From Agromyces allii (GTDB taxonomy: Bacteria; Actinomycetota; Actinomycetes; Actinomycetales; Microbacteriaceae): a DNA stretch of 64,000 bases. A model generated the notes under the pieces. It had not been told where the DNA came from. It worked only from the letters and a program-made list of their open reading frames with translations, and did not search any database. The translations under genes and the position numbers were made by a program. Positions 52,339 to 60,823 of this stretch are shown here, in pieces. The stretch covers positions 309,440 to 373,439 of the forward strand of contig NZ_WBIN01000003.1 of NCBI RefSeq assembly GCF_009749385.1, in the 5' to 3' direction. Each line of letters begins with the position of its first letter. Position 1 is the first letter of the stretch.

Positions 52339-55300
52339 CGGCGCGTCGCCCCGCGCGTCGCGGGGCGGTCATCGCCTCGGTCGCCGCCGTGGCCGCGGTC
52401 GCGACCGTCGTGACGCTCGCGGTCACCGCGAACGGCTACGAGGCGCAGGAGGTGCCCAGACTCGAGACCTCCGTCTGGGTGACCCGCGACACCGGGCAGT
52501 ACGCGCGCGTGAACACCGACCTCGCCGAGATCGACCTCGTGCGCGACGTCGACGACCCGAGCACGATCGTGCAGGTCGGCGCCGCGGCATCCGTCTACAA
52601 CCAGGGGCTCCGGCAGCGCTGGCCCGTCGACGAGACGAACCCCGTCGACCTCGTCGCCGAGGACGGCGGCGGATCGGTGCCGACGCCCACCGGCACGCGC
52701 GAGGTCCTCGCCGCCGGCGACTGGATCGCCTACCGCACCGACACCGGAACCGTGCAGGTCGGCCGTGTCGACGGCGACACCGCACCCGTCGACCCCTACG
52801 CCGCGCGGCGCAGCGAGGGCGACGACGACGAGACCTACGCGGCCACCGCGATCGGCCTCTCGCCCGAGGGGCTCGTCGCCCTGTACTCGGATCGCGAATC
52901 CGCCGTACGCGTGCACGACGCGACGACCGGCCGGTTCACGGGCGACGAGGTCGCGATCGCCGACGCGCCCGCCGCCGACGCCCGCCTCCAGCTGACCTTC
53001 GTCGGCGACCGGTGGATCATGCTGGACGCCGCCGAGGGGCGCGCCTGGATCTCGGGGCTCGCCGATCCCGTCGAACTCGACGTCGAAGCCGACGCCGAAC
53101 TGCAGCAGGGCGCCGGCGCCGCGGCATCCGTCGTCATCGCCGACTCGACCGGACTCGTCGAGCAGCCGCTCGACGGCGCAGCGGCCGAACGCATCGTCGA
53201 CGCGACCGGAACCCCCGCACGCCCGATCGTCGTCGACGGAGCGATCGCCGCGGCCTGGCTCTCGCTCGACGGGGGCGGCATCTGGACCAGCGCGTCGCAG
53301 CAGCTCGTGCCGCTCGACCTGCCCGCAGGCGAGCCGACCGGCGACGGACCGCAGGCCGTCACCCCCGTGCTGCGCGGCAACGGCGACCGCGCCGTGCTCA
53401 ACGAGACCACGTCGGGCCTCGTCTGGACCGTGCCCGACGGCCGCCTCGTGCCGCTCGAGCAGTGGTCCCTCGACGACGACATCGAGGACCGCGTCGGCAC
53501 CGAGGAGGTCGAGGACCTCGCCAGGCAGGAACCGCCCGTCGCCGTCGCCGACCGGTTCGGCGTGCGCGCCGGCGCCCAGGTCGAGCTGCCCGTGCTCCTG
53601 AACGACCACGATCCGAACTCGAAAGACGTGCTCACGGTCGATCCGGCCTCGATCGCGGGCGGGCTCGCCGACCCCGCATTCGGCGACCTCGTGCTCACCG
53701 CGAACGACCAGACACCCGCCGTGCGGGTGCGCGCGACATCCGGATCGACGACCTTCGACTACGCCGCGACCGACGGGTCGGCGAGTTCGGCGCCCGTGGC
53801 CGTGACGATGAACGTGGTGCCCGACGACGTGAACACGGCGCCCGTCTGGTGCGGCGTCGACGCGTGCGCGCAGCGCTGGCCGACCCCGCAGCTCATGCCG
53901 GGCGGCACGGCGCTCGTCTCGGTGCTGAACGGGTGGGTCGACCCCGAGGGCGACCCGTTCGTGCTCGCCGACGCGCAGCCCGTCGACCCCGCTGCGCCGG
54001 TTTCGGTCGTGCCGATGTCCGACGGACGCGTGGCGATCCGCCACACCGACCCGAACGCCGCGACCGAGAAGGTGCAGGTGCGCGTCACCGTCGTCGACGC
54101 GTTCGGCGCCGAGGCCGAAGCCACGCTCGACGTGCGCGTCAGCTCGACCGCGGCCCTCGAGGTCTCGCCGGTCGCCGTCACCGCCGGCGCCGGCGAGACG
54201 GCGATCGTGCGCATCGCCGACCACGTCAGCGGCGGCTCGGGGTCGATGCGACTGCTCGACGCCGTGCCCACCGCGACCGCCGCGAGCAGCGGCCTCACCG
54301 TCGTGCCGAACTCCGCGGGCGGCGAGGTCGAGCTGAGCGCAGGCGAGCCGGGTGCCTACCTCGCGACGTTCACGGTGCAGGACGTCGTGACCCGCGCCGA
54401 GCAGACCGCGACGATCCGCGTGACGGTCGCCGCGCCCGGCGCCCCGCTCGCCCTCGCGCCGATGACCGCGTTCGTGCGCGTCGGCGAAGACGCGATGGTC
54501 GACGTGCTCGGCGCCGCCCAGAACACGAGCGGCCGCGTGCTCGTGGTCACGAGCGCGGTCTCGACGACCCCCGAGCTCGACGTGGCCGTCGTCGCCCAGT
54601 CGCAGGTGCGGGCCACGGGCACGACCCGCGACGGGCAGCCAGGGCTCGTCGGCCGGGCGCGCGTGAGCATCGCCGACGGTGCGGGCGCGACCGCGATCGG
54701 CGACCTCAGCGTGTTCCTCGTGTCGCCGTCGGTCGGCCTCAGCCCGATCGCGATGCCCGACACCGTGACGATGCGCGTCGGCGAGCTCATCTCGATCCCC
54801 GTCACGGCGAACGACGTCAGCCCCCGCGCCGAACGGCTCGTCGTGCACGCCGAGGTGACCTCCTCGGGCGCCGACGGCGAGCTCGCGTTCGCGGCCGACG
54901 ACCAGGTGCGCTACCTCGCGCCCTCGAAGCCCGGAACCTACGAGCTCGGGTACGCGGTCGGTCTCGAACAGGCCCCCGACCGCCTCGACCACTCGACGGT
55001 CACCGTGACCGTGCTGCCCGAAGGCGCCAACCGCGAGCCCCAGCCGCACCCGCTCGTCGCGCGGGTGCTCAGCGGGCAGAGCGTGCGCATCCCGGTGCCC
55101 TCGACCGGCATGGACCCCGACGGCGACCGCACGGTGCTCACGACCGTCACCCAGCCCGAGGCATCGCTCGGCATCGCGACGATCTCGGCCGAGGGCGACG
55201 CGATCGTCTACACCGCGCCGGCCGCGGGCACCGGCACGTCGCAGCCCGCCTTCGAGTACACGGTGCGCGACGCGTCGGGCGCGGTCGGCACGGGTTCGGT

Positions 55301-58300
55301 GCGCGTCGGCGTGCTCACGGCCGCGGTGACGGATGCCGCGCCGGTGACGTTCAGCGACTACGTGCGCGTGCAGCAGGGCGCGGGTTCGCCCGTGACCGTG
55401 CAGCCGACCGGCAACGACCTCGACCCCGCGCAGGGCGAGCTGGAGCTCGTGAGCCTCGTGCCGAACGCACCGGAGGGCAGCACCGAGTACGACCGGCTCG
55501 CGGCCCTCGTCGACGCGAGCACCTCGCTCGCCGACGACCGCGTCGTGCTGCACCCCGGCGACGTCGCCGGCACGAACTCGTACCGCTACACCGTGAAGTC
55601 GGCGCGCACCTCGAGCACGGCCGAGGGCCTCGTCGTCGTCAGTGTGACCGAGGCCGAGTCGCCCGACGCGCCCCTCGTGTCCGACACCGTCGTGACCGCC
55701 CGCTCGCGCGGCGACCTGCCCGAGCAGGGGCTCGACGTGGTCGCCGGGCACGTCGTGTGGGCCTCCGGCGACCTCGACGCGCTCGAGGTCGAGCTCTGGA
55801 GCGGCGCAGGCGCATCCGGCCGCACGGGCGGATCGGGCGGTGCTGCCGCGTCGACCGACGGCTTCCGGGTGGCGGGCCACCGCATCATCGGGCCGCTCCC
55901 CGACGACGGGGGGCTCGTACCGTTCCGCGTGCACGGCGCCGACCGCGCCGGGCGCGAGGTCGAGGCCTTCGGATTCCTCGTGGTGCCCGCGAGCGACGAC
56001 CTGCGCGTGCAGGTGCGCGCCGGCATCGAGCCGCTCGAGGTCAAGGAGGAGCAGAAGGTCGCGTTCGACGTGCGAGACCTCCTCGACCTGCCCGGCGGCG
56101 AACGGGTCGAGGTCGACCCGGGCGGCTATCGCGTGCAGCGGGCCGTGGCCTCCTGCGCCTCGGTCGCGGGCGGCGGCGCCGAGTACTCCGCCGGTCGCGA
56201 AGCACCCTGGAGCGACGTCTGCCTCGTGCCGGTCCGGCTCGCCGGCCAGTCCGCGTGGTCGTGGGTCGGCGTGCCGATCGCGATCGTGCCGAAGGACCCT
56301 CAGGCGATCCTGTCGGCCGTGAGCCGGACGGTGGCGCCCGGCGCGACCGAGACGGTGCGCCTCTACGACGAGATGACGACCTGGGAGGGCGGGCGCGAGG
56401 GCGACCGTTCACGGCTCGACTACACGGTCGACTTCGCGGGCGGGGCGTTCCTCGTGACGCAGGCCGGCGACACCGTCACGTTCGAGGCCCGCGCGGATGC
56501 CAGACCGGGCACCCGCGAGACGGTGACCGTGGGCGTCGGCGCGTTCGGCGGCCTCACGTCGGCGATCACGCTGGTCGTCGGCCAGGCGCCCGCCGATGCG
56601 CCCCGCGGCGCCGTGTTCGGCGCCCAGTGCTCGGTGGGCCAGGGCGCCTCGTGCACCGTGCAGGTCGTCGGGGTCTCGGGCGAGTACGACCCGTTCGCCG
56701 GCAAGACCGGCTCGGGCCTGAAGCTCACGAGCCTGGCCTCCGGCGCGGCGAACTGCCAGGTCGCCGCGGTGCGCGTCGCCGACGACCGGTCGGTCACCGT
56801 CACCTGGCCGTCGGGGCAGAACGCCTTCGGCGGCGAGTGCGTGGTGCCGTTCACGGTCGCCGACGCCCAAGGGCGCCCCGGAACGGGCCGCGTGACGGTC
56901 GACCTGCTCGGCCTCCCGCAGCCGCCCGCCTCGATCTCGACCGCCGACTACTCCGAGTCCAGCGTGACCCTCGAAGTGTCGCTCGGCGAGGCGATGCGCG
57001 CGCACCCGGCGATCTCGGGCATCGAGATCCTCGAGGGCGGGCGCTCGGTCGCGGCCGAGTGCGGGCCGAGCGCACCGGGCACCTGGTGGTGCCGCGTCTC
57101 GAACCTCGTGCCCGGTGAACGCCATGTGTTCGCGGCGCGAGCGGTGAACAGCGTCGGCACCTCGACGACCACGAGCCCGGTGACGACCTGGAGCTATCGG
57201 GCCCCGGTCATCGCCGACGTCTCGATCGACCCCGTCTACCGGTCGGGAACCACCTCGCCGTCGACGGGTGTCGCCGAGGTGCGCATCACGGCCGACGCCG
57301 ATGCGCGCTCCTTCCGCGTGCAGGAGACCGGCCAGGTCATCGAGCGACGCGGCGCAACGACGACGGCCGACCTCGTGCTCCGCCCCGGGCCCCAGACGAT
57401 CACGCTCGTGCCCGCCAGCATCTTCGAGCCCCCGACCGGGCGAGGCGGCAACGAGGGCGGCGTGGTCGCGAAGCCCGTCACCGTGGCCGGCGCCCCGTCG
57501 TTCGACCCGAACCGCATCGGGGCCACGGCGACGACGAACACGTCGCTCTCGATCGACGGCATCGGCACCGGCGGCGTCTCGAACCACAGCAAGCGGCCGA
57601 CCGAGACCGTGTACTTCGCATGGCGCGACGGCGGCGAGCCGCAGTGCTGGGCCGACGGCGACGGTGCGCTCGCCTACGACGCGCGATCGGCGGTCGTGTC
57701 GTCGTCGACGGCGATCTCGGGGCTCGCGCAGTACAAGCAGTACCGGGTCAAGGCGTGCGCCTCGAACGGGTACGGCGTCGTGGCGTCCGGCACGGCCGAC
57801 GTGTTCCTCTACACGATGGTCGACGCCCCCGCCGGCGAACCGAGCTACGTCGTCTCACCGACCCCGTCCGGCGGCGGCGACGCCTTCAGCTACGCGCTCA
57901 CCGCACCGACCATGACCCCGCTCGAGGACTTCCGCGTCGAGTACCGGTCGGACCTCACCGGCTGGACCACCGACTTCTCGGCGGCCGTGGGCGAGTGGGC
58001 CCATCCGGGCCGGGTGTACGTCAGGCAGTGCTACGACCGCGGCCGCTCCTACTGCTCGAACGAGCTGCCCGTCGCGGCGGTGACGGCGCCCGCACCGGTC
58101 TCGGTCTCCTTCGCGACTGGATGCCTCGCGGCTCCGGCCGACACTGCGGCCGTCACGCTCTTCGAGGTCGGCGCGAGCGTGTCGGCGGCGGCTGCGGGCT
58201 CCGCGGTGATCCGCAACTGGACGGTGCCCGACCCCGTTGCCGCACCGCTCGCCGTCACCTACGACCTCGTGTTCACCGGGGAGTTCGACGACCTCGCGCC

Positions 58301-58388
58301 CATTCCACGGACGGCGGAGCTCTGTCCGCCGCCCGAGCCGACGGACCCGCCGACCGGCACCCCGACGGACCCGCCGACAGGGCCGTGA
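52335..58388 (+). CDS. Giant membrane-anchored Ig-like/fibronectin type III protein
   Basis: The 2017-residue protein has one N-terminal membrane helix (AVIASVAAVAAVATVVTLAV, about residues 9-28) and a very long external part. Residues 40-390 resemble a beta-propeller-like region (repeated VGRVDG/ALYSD segments). From about 400 come tandem Ig/cadherin-like units, each starting with a form of PVAVADRFGVRAGAQVELPV followed by LxNDxDP (also IAMPDTVTMRVGELISIPV and PVTFSDYVRVQQGAG). Fn3-like domains lie at about 1530-1900, and a Pro/Thr-rich end (EPTDPPTGTPTDPPTGP) closes it. No sortase motif. Start GTG overlaps the kinase stop (GTGA). Possible adhesion or wall scaffold controlled by the kinase. 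Confidence 0.88.
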   Translation: MTARRPARRGAVIASVAAVAAVATVVTLAVTANGYEAQEVPRLETSVWVTRDTGQYARVNTDLAEIDLVRDVDDPSTIVQVGAAASVYNQGLRQRWPVDETNPVDLVAEDGGGSVPTPTGTREVLAAGDWIAYRTDTGTVQVGRVDGDTAPVDPYAARRSEGDDDETYAATAIGLSPEGLVALYSDRESAVRVHDATTGRFTGDEVAIADAPAADARLQLTFVGDRWIMLDAAEGRAWISGLADPVELDVEADAELQQGAGAAASVVIADSTGLVEQPLDGAAAERIVDATGTPARPIVVDGAIAAAWLSLDGGGIWTSASQQLVPLDLPAGEPTGDGPQAVTPVLRGNGDRAVLNETTSGLVWTVPDGRLVPLEQWSLDDDIEDRVGTEEVEDLARQEPPVAVADRFGVRAGAQVELPVLLNDHDPNSKDVLTVDPASIAGGLADPAFGDLVLTANDQTPAVRVRATSGSTTFDYAATDGSASSAPVAVTMNVVPDDVNTAPVWCGVDACAQRWPTPQLMPGGTALVSVLNGWVDPEGDPFVLADAQPVDPAAPVSVVPMSDGRVAIRHTDPNAATEKVQVRVTVVDAFGAEAEATLDVRVSSTAALEVSPVAVTAGAGETAIVRIADHVSGGSGSMRLLDAVPTATAASSGLTVVPNSAGGEVELSAGEPGAYLATFTVQDVVTRAEQTATIRVTVAAPGAPLALAPMTAFVRVGEDAMVDVLGAAQNTSGRVLVVTSAVSTTPELDVAVVAQSQVRATGTTRDGQPGLVGRARVSIADGAGATAIGDLSVFLVSPSVGLSPIAMPDTVTMRVGELISIPVTANDVSPRAERLVVHAEVTSSGADGELAFAADDQVRYLAPSKPGTYELGYAVGLEQAPDRLDHSTVTVTVLPEGANREPQPHPLVARVLSGQSVRIPVPSTGMDPDGDRTVLTTVTQPEASLGIATISAEGDAIVYTAPAAGTGTSQPAFEYTVRDASGAVGTGSVRVGVLTAAVTDAAPVTFSDYVRVQQGAGSPVTVQPTGNDLDPAQGELELVSLVPNAPEGSTEYDRLAALVDASTSLADDRVVLHPGDVAGTNSYRYTVKSARTSSTAEGLVVVSVTEAESPDAPLVSDTVVTARSRGDLPEQGLDVVAGHVVWASGDLDALEVELWSGAGASGRTGGSGGAAASTDGFRVAGHRIIGPLPDDGGLVPFRVHGADRAGREVEAFGFLVVPASDDLRVQVRAGIEPLEVKEEQKVAFDVRDLLDLPGGERVEVDPGGYRVQRAVASCASVAGGGAEYSAGREAPWSDVCLVPVRLAGQSAWSWVGVPIAIVPKDPQAILSAVSRTVAPGATETVRLYDEMTTWEGGREGDRSRLDYTVDFAGGAFLVTQAGDTVTFEARADARPGTRETVTVGVGAFGGLTSAITLVVGQAPADAPRGAVFGAQCSVGQGASCTVQVVGVSGEYDPFAGKTGSGLKLTSLASGAANCQVAAVRVADDRSVTVTWPSGQNAFGGECVVPFTVADAQGRPGTGRVTVDLLGLPQPPASISTADYSESSVTLEVSLGEAMRAHPAISGIEILEGGRSVAAECGPSAPGTWWCRVSNLVPGERHVFAARAVNSVGTSTTTSPVTTWSYRAPVIADVSIDPVYRSGTTSPSTGVAEVRITADADARSFRVQETGQVIERRGATTTADLVLRPGPQTITLVPASIFEPPTGRGGNEGGVVAKPVTVAGAPSFDPNRIGATATTNTSLSIDGIGTGGVSNHSKRPTETVYFAWRDGGEPQCWADGDGALAYDARSAVVSSSTAISGLAQYKQYRVKACASNGYGVVASGTADVFLYTMVDAPAGEPSYVVSPTPSGGGDAFSYALTAPTMTPLEDFRVEYRSDLTGWTTDFSAAVGEWAHPGRVYVRQCYDRGRSYCSNELPVAAVTAPAPVSVSFATGCLAAPADTAAVTLFEVGASVSAAAAGSAVIRNWTVPDPVAAPLAVTYDLVFTGEFDDLAPIPRTAELCPPPEPTDPPTGTPTDPPTGP

Positions 58389-58472
58389 CGCCCGCCCGCG
58401 GCATCCGCCCGCCCTCGAATCACCGAACCCCCTGAAGACTCCCCAGCACCGCCCCCGAGAGGACCACCGACC

Positions 58473-59438
58473 GTGACGATCGCACCCGAGCAAGCCGCCT
58501 GGTTCGCCGAGACGTTCTCGCTCATCGCCGACAACGTCGAGCAGGCCGTGCTCGGCAAGCGCCACGTCGTCGAACTCGTGCTCGCGACGGCCGTGAGCGG
58601 CGGGCACGTGCTGCTCGAAGACGCGCCGGGCACCGGCAAGACGGCGCTCGCGCGTGCCATCGCCGAGACGATCCACGGCACCTCGTCGCGCGTGCAGTTC
58701 ACGCCCGACCTGCTGCCGGGCGACATCACCGGCATCACCGTCTACGACCAGAAAGCCGGGCGGTTCGAGTTCCACGCGGGGCCCGTGTTCGCGAACGTCG
58801 TGCTCGCCGACGAGATCAACCGCGCGAGCCCCAAGACGCAGTCGGCGCTGCTCGAGGTCATGGAGGAGGGCAACGTCACGATCGACGGCGTCACGCGCCC
58901 GGTCGGCAACCCGTTCCTCGTGATCGCCACGCAGAACCCGATCGAGCAGGGCGGCACCTACCGGCTGCCGGAGGCGCAGCTCGACCGCTTCTCGATCAAG
59001 ACGTCGATCGGCTACCCCGACGAGGCCTCGACCATGCGCATCCTCCAGGCCGTCGGCGCGCCCAAGCCGAAGCTCGAGGCGATCGTCGGCACCGACACGA
59101 TCGTCGCGATGACCGAGCTCTCGCGCAGCGTCTACGTCAACCCGATCGTGTCGGACTACATCATGCGCATCGTCGACGCGACGCGTCGCGCGAGCGAGGT
59201 GCGCCTCGGCGTCAGCGTGCGCGGGGCGATCGCGCTCTCGAAGCTCGCCATGACCTGGGCGGCCGCGGCCGGCCGCACCTATGCGACCCCCGACGACGTG
59301 CGCAGCCTCGCCGTCGCCGCGCTCTCACACCGCCTCGTGCTCGAGCCCGAGGCCGAGTTCGACGGCGTCACGGCGGTCGCCGTCGTCAACCAGATCCTGC
59401 TCGACGTGGTCGCTCCCCGGGAGAACGGGGTGGCGTGA
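58473..59438 (+). CDS. MoxR family AAA+ ATPase
   Basis: The 321-residue ATPase has Walker A EDAPGTGKTALAR (about residues 49-61), Walker B VVLADEINRASPKTQSALLE (about 109), the sensor ATQNPIEQGGTYRLPEAQLDRF and a C-terminal helical lid. MoxR proteins act with VWA or DUF58 partners as chaperones that mature or remodel envelope or enzyme complexes. The next gene encodes a DUF58 protein, overlapping by GTGA. GTG start; an 84-bp gap separates it from the Ig-like gene. Confidence 0.94.
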   Translation: MTIAPEQAAWFAETFSLIADNVEQAVLGKRHVVELVLATAVSGGHVLLEDAPGTGKTALARAIAETIHGTSSRVQFTPDLLPGDITGITVYDQKAGRFEFHAGPVFANVVLADEINRASPKTQSALLEVMEEGNVTIDGVTRPVGNPFLVIATQNPIEQGGTYRLPEAQLDRFSIKTSIGYPDEASTMRILQAVGAPKPKLEAIVGTDTIVAMTELSRSVYVNPIVSDYIMRIVDATRRASEVRLGVSVRGAIALSKLAMTWAAAAGRTYATPDDVRSLAVAALSHRLVLEPEAEFDGVTAVAVVNQILLDVVAPRENGVA

Positions 59439-60823
59439 CCGAGTCCAGCCCGCTCCTCCGCGAACCCGCGACGACCGACACGGTCACCTCGACCCGTGGC
59501 CACACCGTCACGAGGCTCGCGCACACGCGCCGTGGCCGCGTCGCCTCGGGCATCGCACAGGCGCGCCGCGGCGTGCGCTCGGCGGTCGGCGTGCTCGTCG
59601 GCGCCCGGAACTGGGTGCGCGAGACCGTGTCGCCCGCTGGGCTGCTGCTCGTCGCGATCGCGATCGGCGGCACGGCGGCGGGAGCGGCGTTCGGGTGGTT
59701 CGAGGCGTGGGTGGTCGCGGCGATGTCGGCGAGCCTGCTGCTCGTCTGCGTGCCGTTCCTGCTCGGGGCGCACGACTACCGGGTGCGGCTCGACCTCGAT
59801 CGCGACCGGGTCGTCGCGGGGTCCGAGATCCAGGGCACGCTCGACCTCGTCAACCGCGGCTCGCGGCCGTCGATGCCGAGCGTGGTCGACATCCCGGTGG
59901 GCCGTGGGCTCATCGAGGCGCACATCCCGCTGCTGCGCGGCGGCGCGCACCACGAGGAGCGGCTCGTCATCGCCGCGCAGCGTCGCGGCGTCATCGACGT
60001 CGGCCCGATGACCGTCTCGCGCGGCGACCCCCTTCGGGTTCTGCGGCGCGAGATGCGCTGGCCCGAGGTGCAGCGCGTGCACGTGCACCCCGTGACGGTG
60101 GCGCTGCCGCCGTCGAGCGCCGGGCTCATCCGCGACCTCGAGGGGGCGCCGTCGACCGCGCTCGTCGACGCCGACCTGTCGTTCCACGCGGTGCGCGAGT
60201 ACGTTCCCGGCGACTCGCAGCGGCACGTGCACTGGAAGTCCACGGCCCGCACCGGGAAGCTCATGGTGCGCCAGTACGAGGAGTCCAGGCACGCCCGCAT
60301 CGCGGTGCTGCTCGACCTCGACCTCGACGGCTACTCCGACGACGACGAGTTCGAGACGGCCGTGAGCGCCGCCGCCTCGCTCGGCGTGCAGGGCGTGCGC
60401 GAGGGCCGCGACGTGCTCGTCGGCGTCAGCTCCGAGCTCGACACCGCCGACCGCGGAGCCGTGCAGGCGATGCGCTCGCTCCCGACGGTGACGCCGCGCG
60501 CACTCCTCGACGGCGTCTCGGCGCTGCAGGGCGGGTCGGCAGCGGGGGCGGGTGCTCGCGTCATCCGCCTCGAATCGGTGGCGACGCTCGTCGCGCAGTC
60601 GTTCGGCGACCTCTCGATCGCGTTCCTCGTGACGGGGTCGCTCGTGACGCTCGAGCGCCTCCGGCGTGCGGCGATCACGCTGCCGCCCGGCATCACCGTG
60701 GTGGCGGTGCGCGTCGACCCCGAGGCCGAGCCCACGGCCCGGCACTCCCGCGAGCTCACCGTGCTCACGCTGGGGCGCCTCGACGACCTCGCCCAGCTGC
60801 TCGCCCGCGGAGCCGTGCGATGA
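59435..60823 (+). CDS. DUF58 domain-containing protein
   Basis: The 462-residue protein has two N-terminal membrane helices (about residues 64-83 and 88-108), a beta-rich region, and the DUF58 signature FHAVREYVPGDSQRHVHWKS followed by TARTGKLMVRQYEESRH at about 250-285, then a VWA-like alpha/beta domain (IAVLLDLDLDGYSDDDEFET). DUF58 proteins are constant partners of MoxR ATPases. GTG start overlaps moxR, and its end overlaps the transglutaminase-like gene by ATGA. Confidence 0.92.
   Translation: MTESSPLLREPATTDTVTSTRGHTVTRLAHTRRGRVASGIAQARRGVRSAVGVLVGARNWVRETVSPAGLLLVAIAIGGTAAGAAFGWFEAWVVAAMSASLLLVCVPFLLGAHDYRVRLDLDRDRVVAGSEIQGTLDLVNRGSRPSMPSVVDIPVGRGLIEAHIPLLRGGAHHEERLVIAAQRRGVIDVGPMTVSRGDPLRVLRREMRWPEVQRVHVHPVTVALPPSSAGLIRDLEGAPSTALVDADLSFHAVREYVPGDSQRHVHWKSTARTGKLMVRQYEESRHARIAVLLDLDLDGYSDDDEFETAVSAAASLGVQGVREGRDVLVGVSSELDTADRGAVQAMRSLPTVTPRALLDGVSALQGGSAAGAGARVIRLESVATLVAQSFGDLSIAFLVTGSLVTLERLRRAAITLPPGITVVAVRVDPEAEPTARHSRELTVLTLGRLDDLAQLLARGAVR

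Noticed and set aside
51981..55934. 1317-codon minus-strand frame under the giant Ig-like gene
   Set aside because: Composition (Arg, Gly, Asp, His runs) and absence of any domain mark it as a shadow of the true gene in the other strand.
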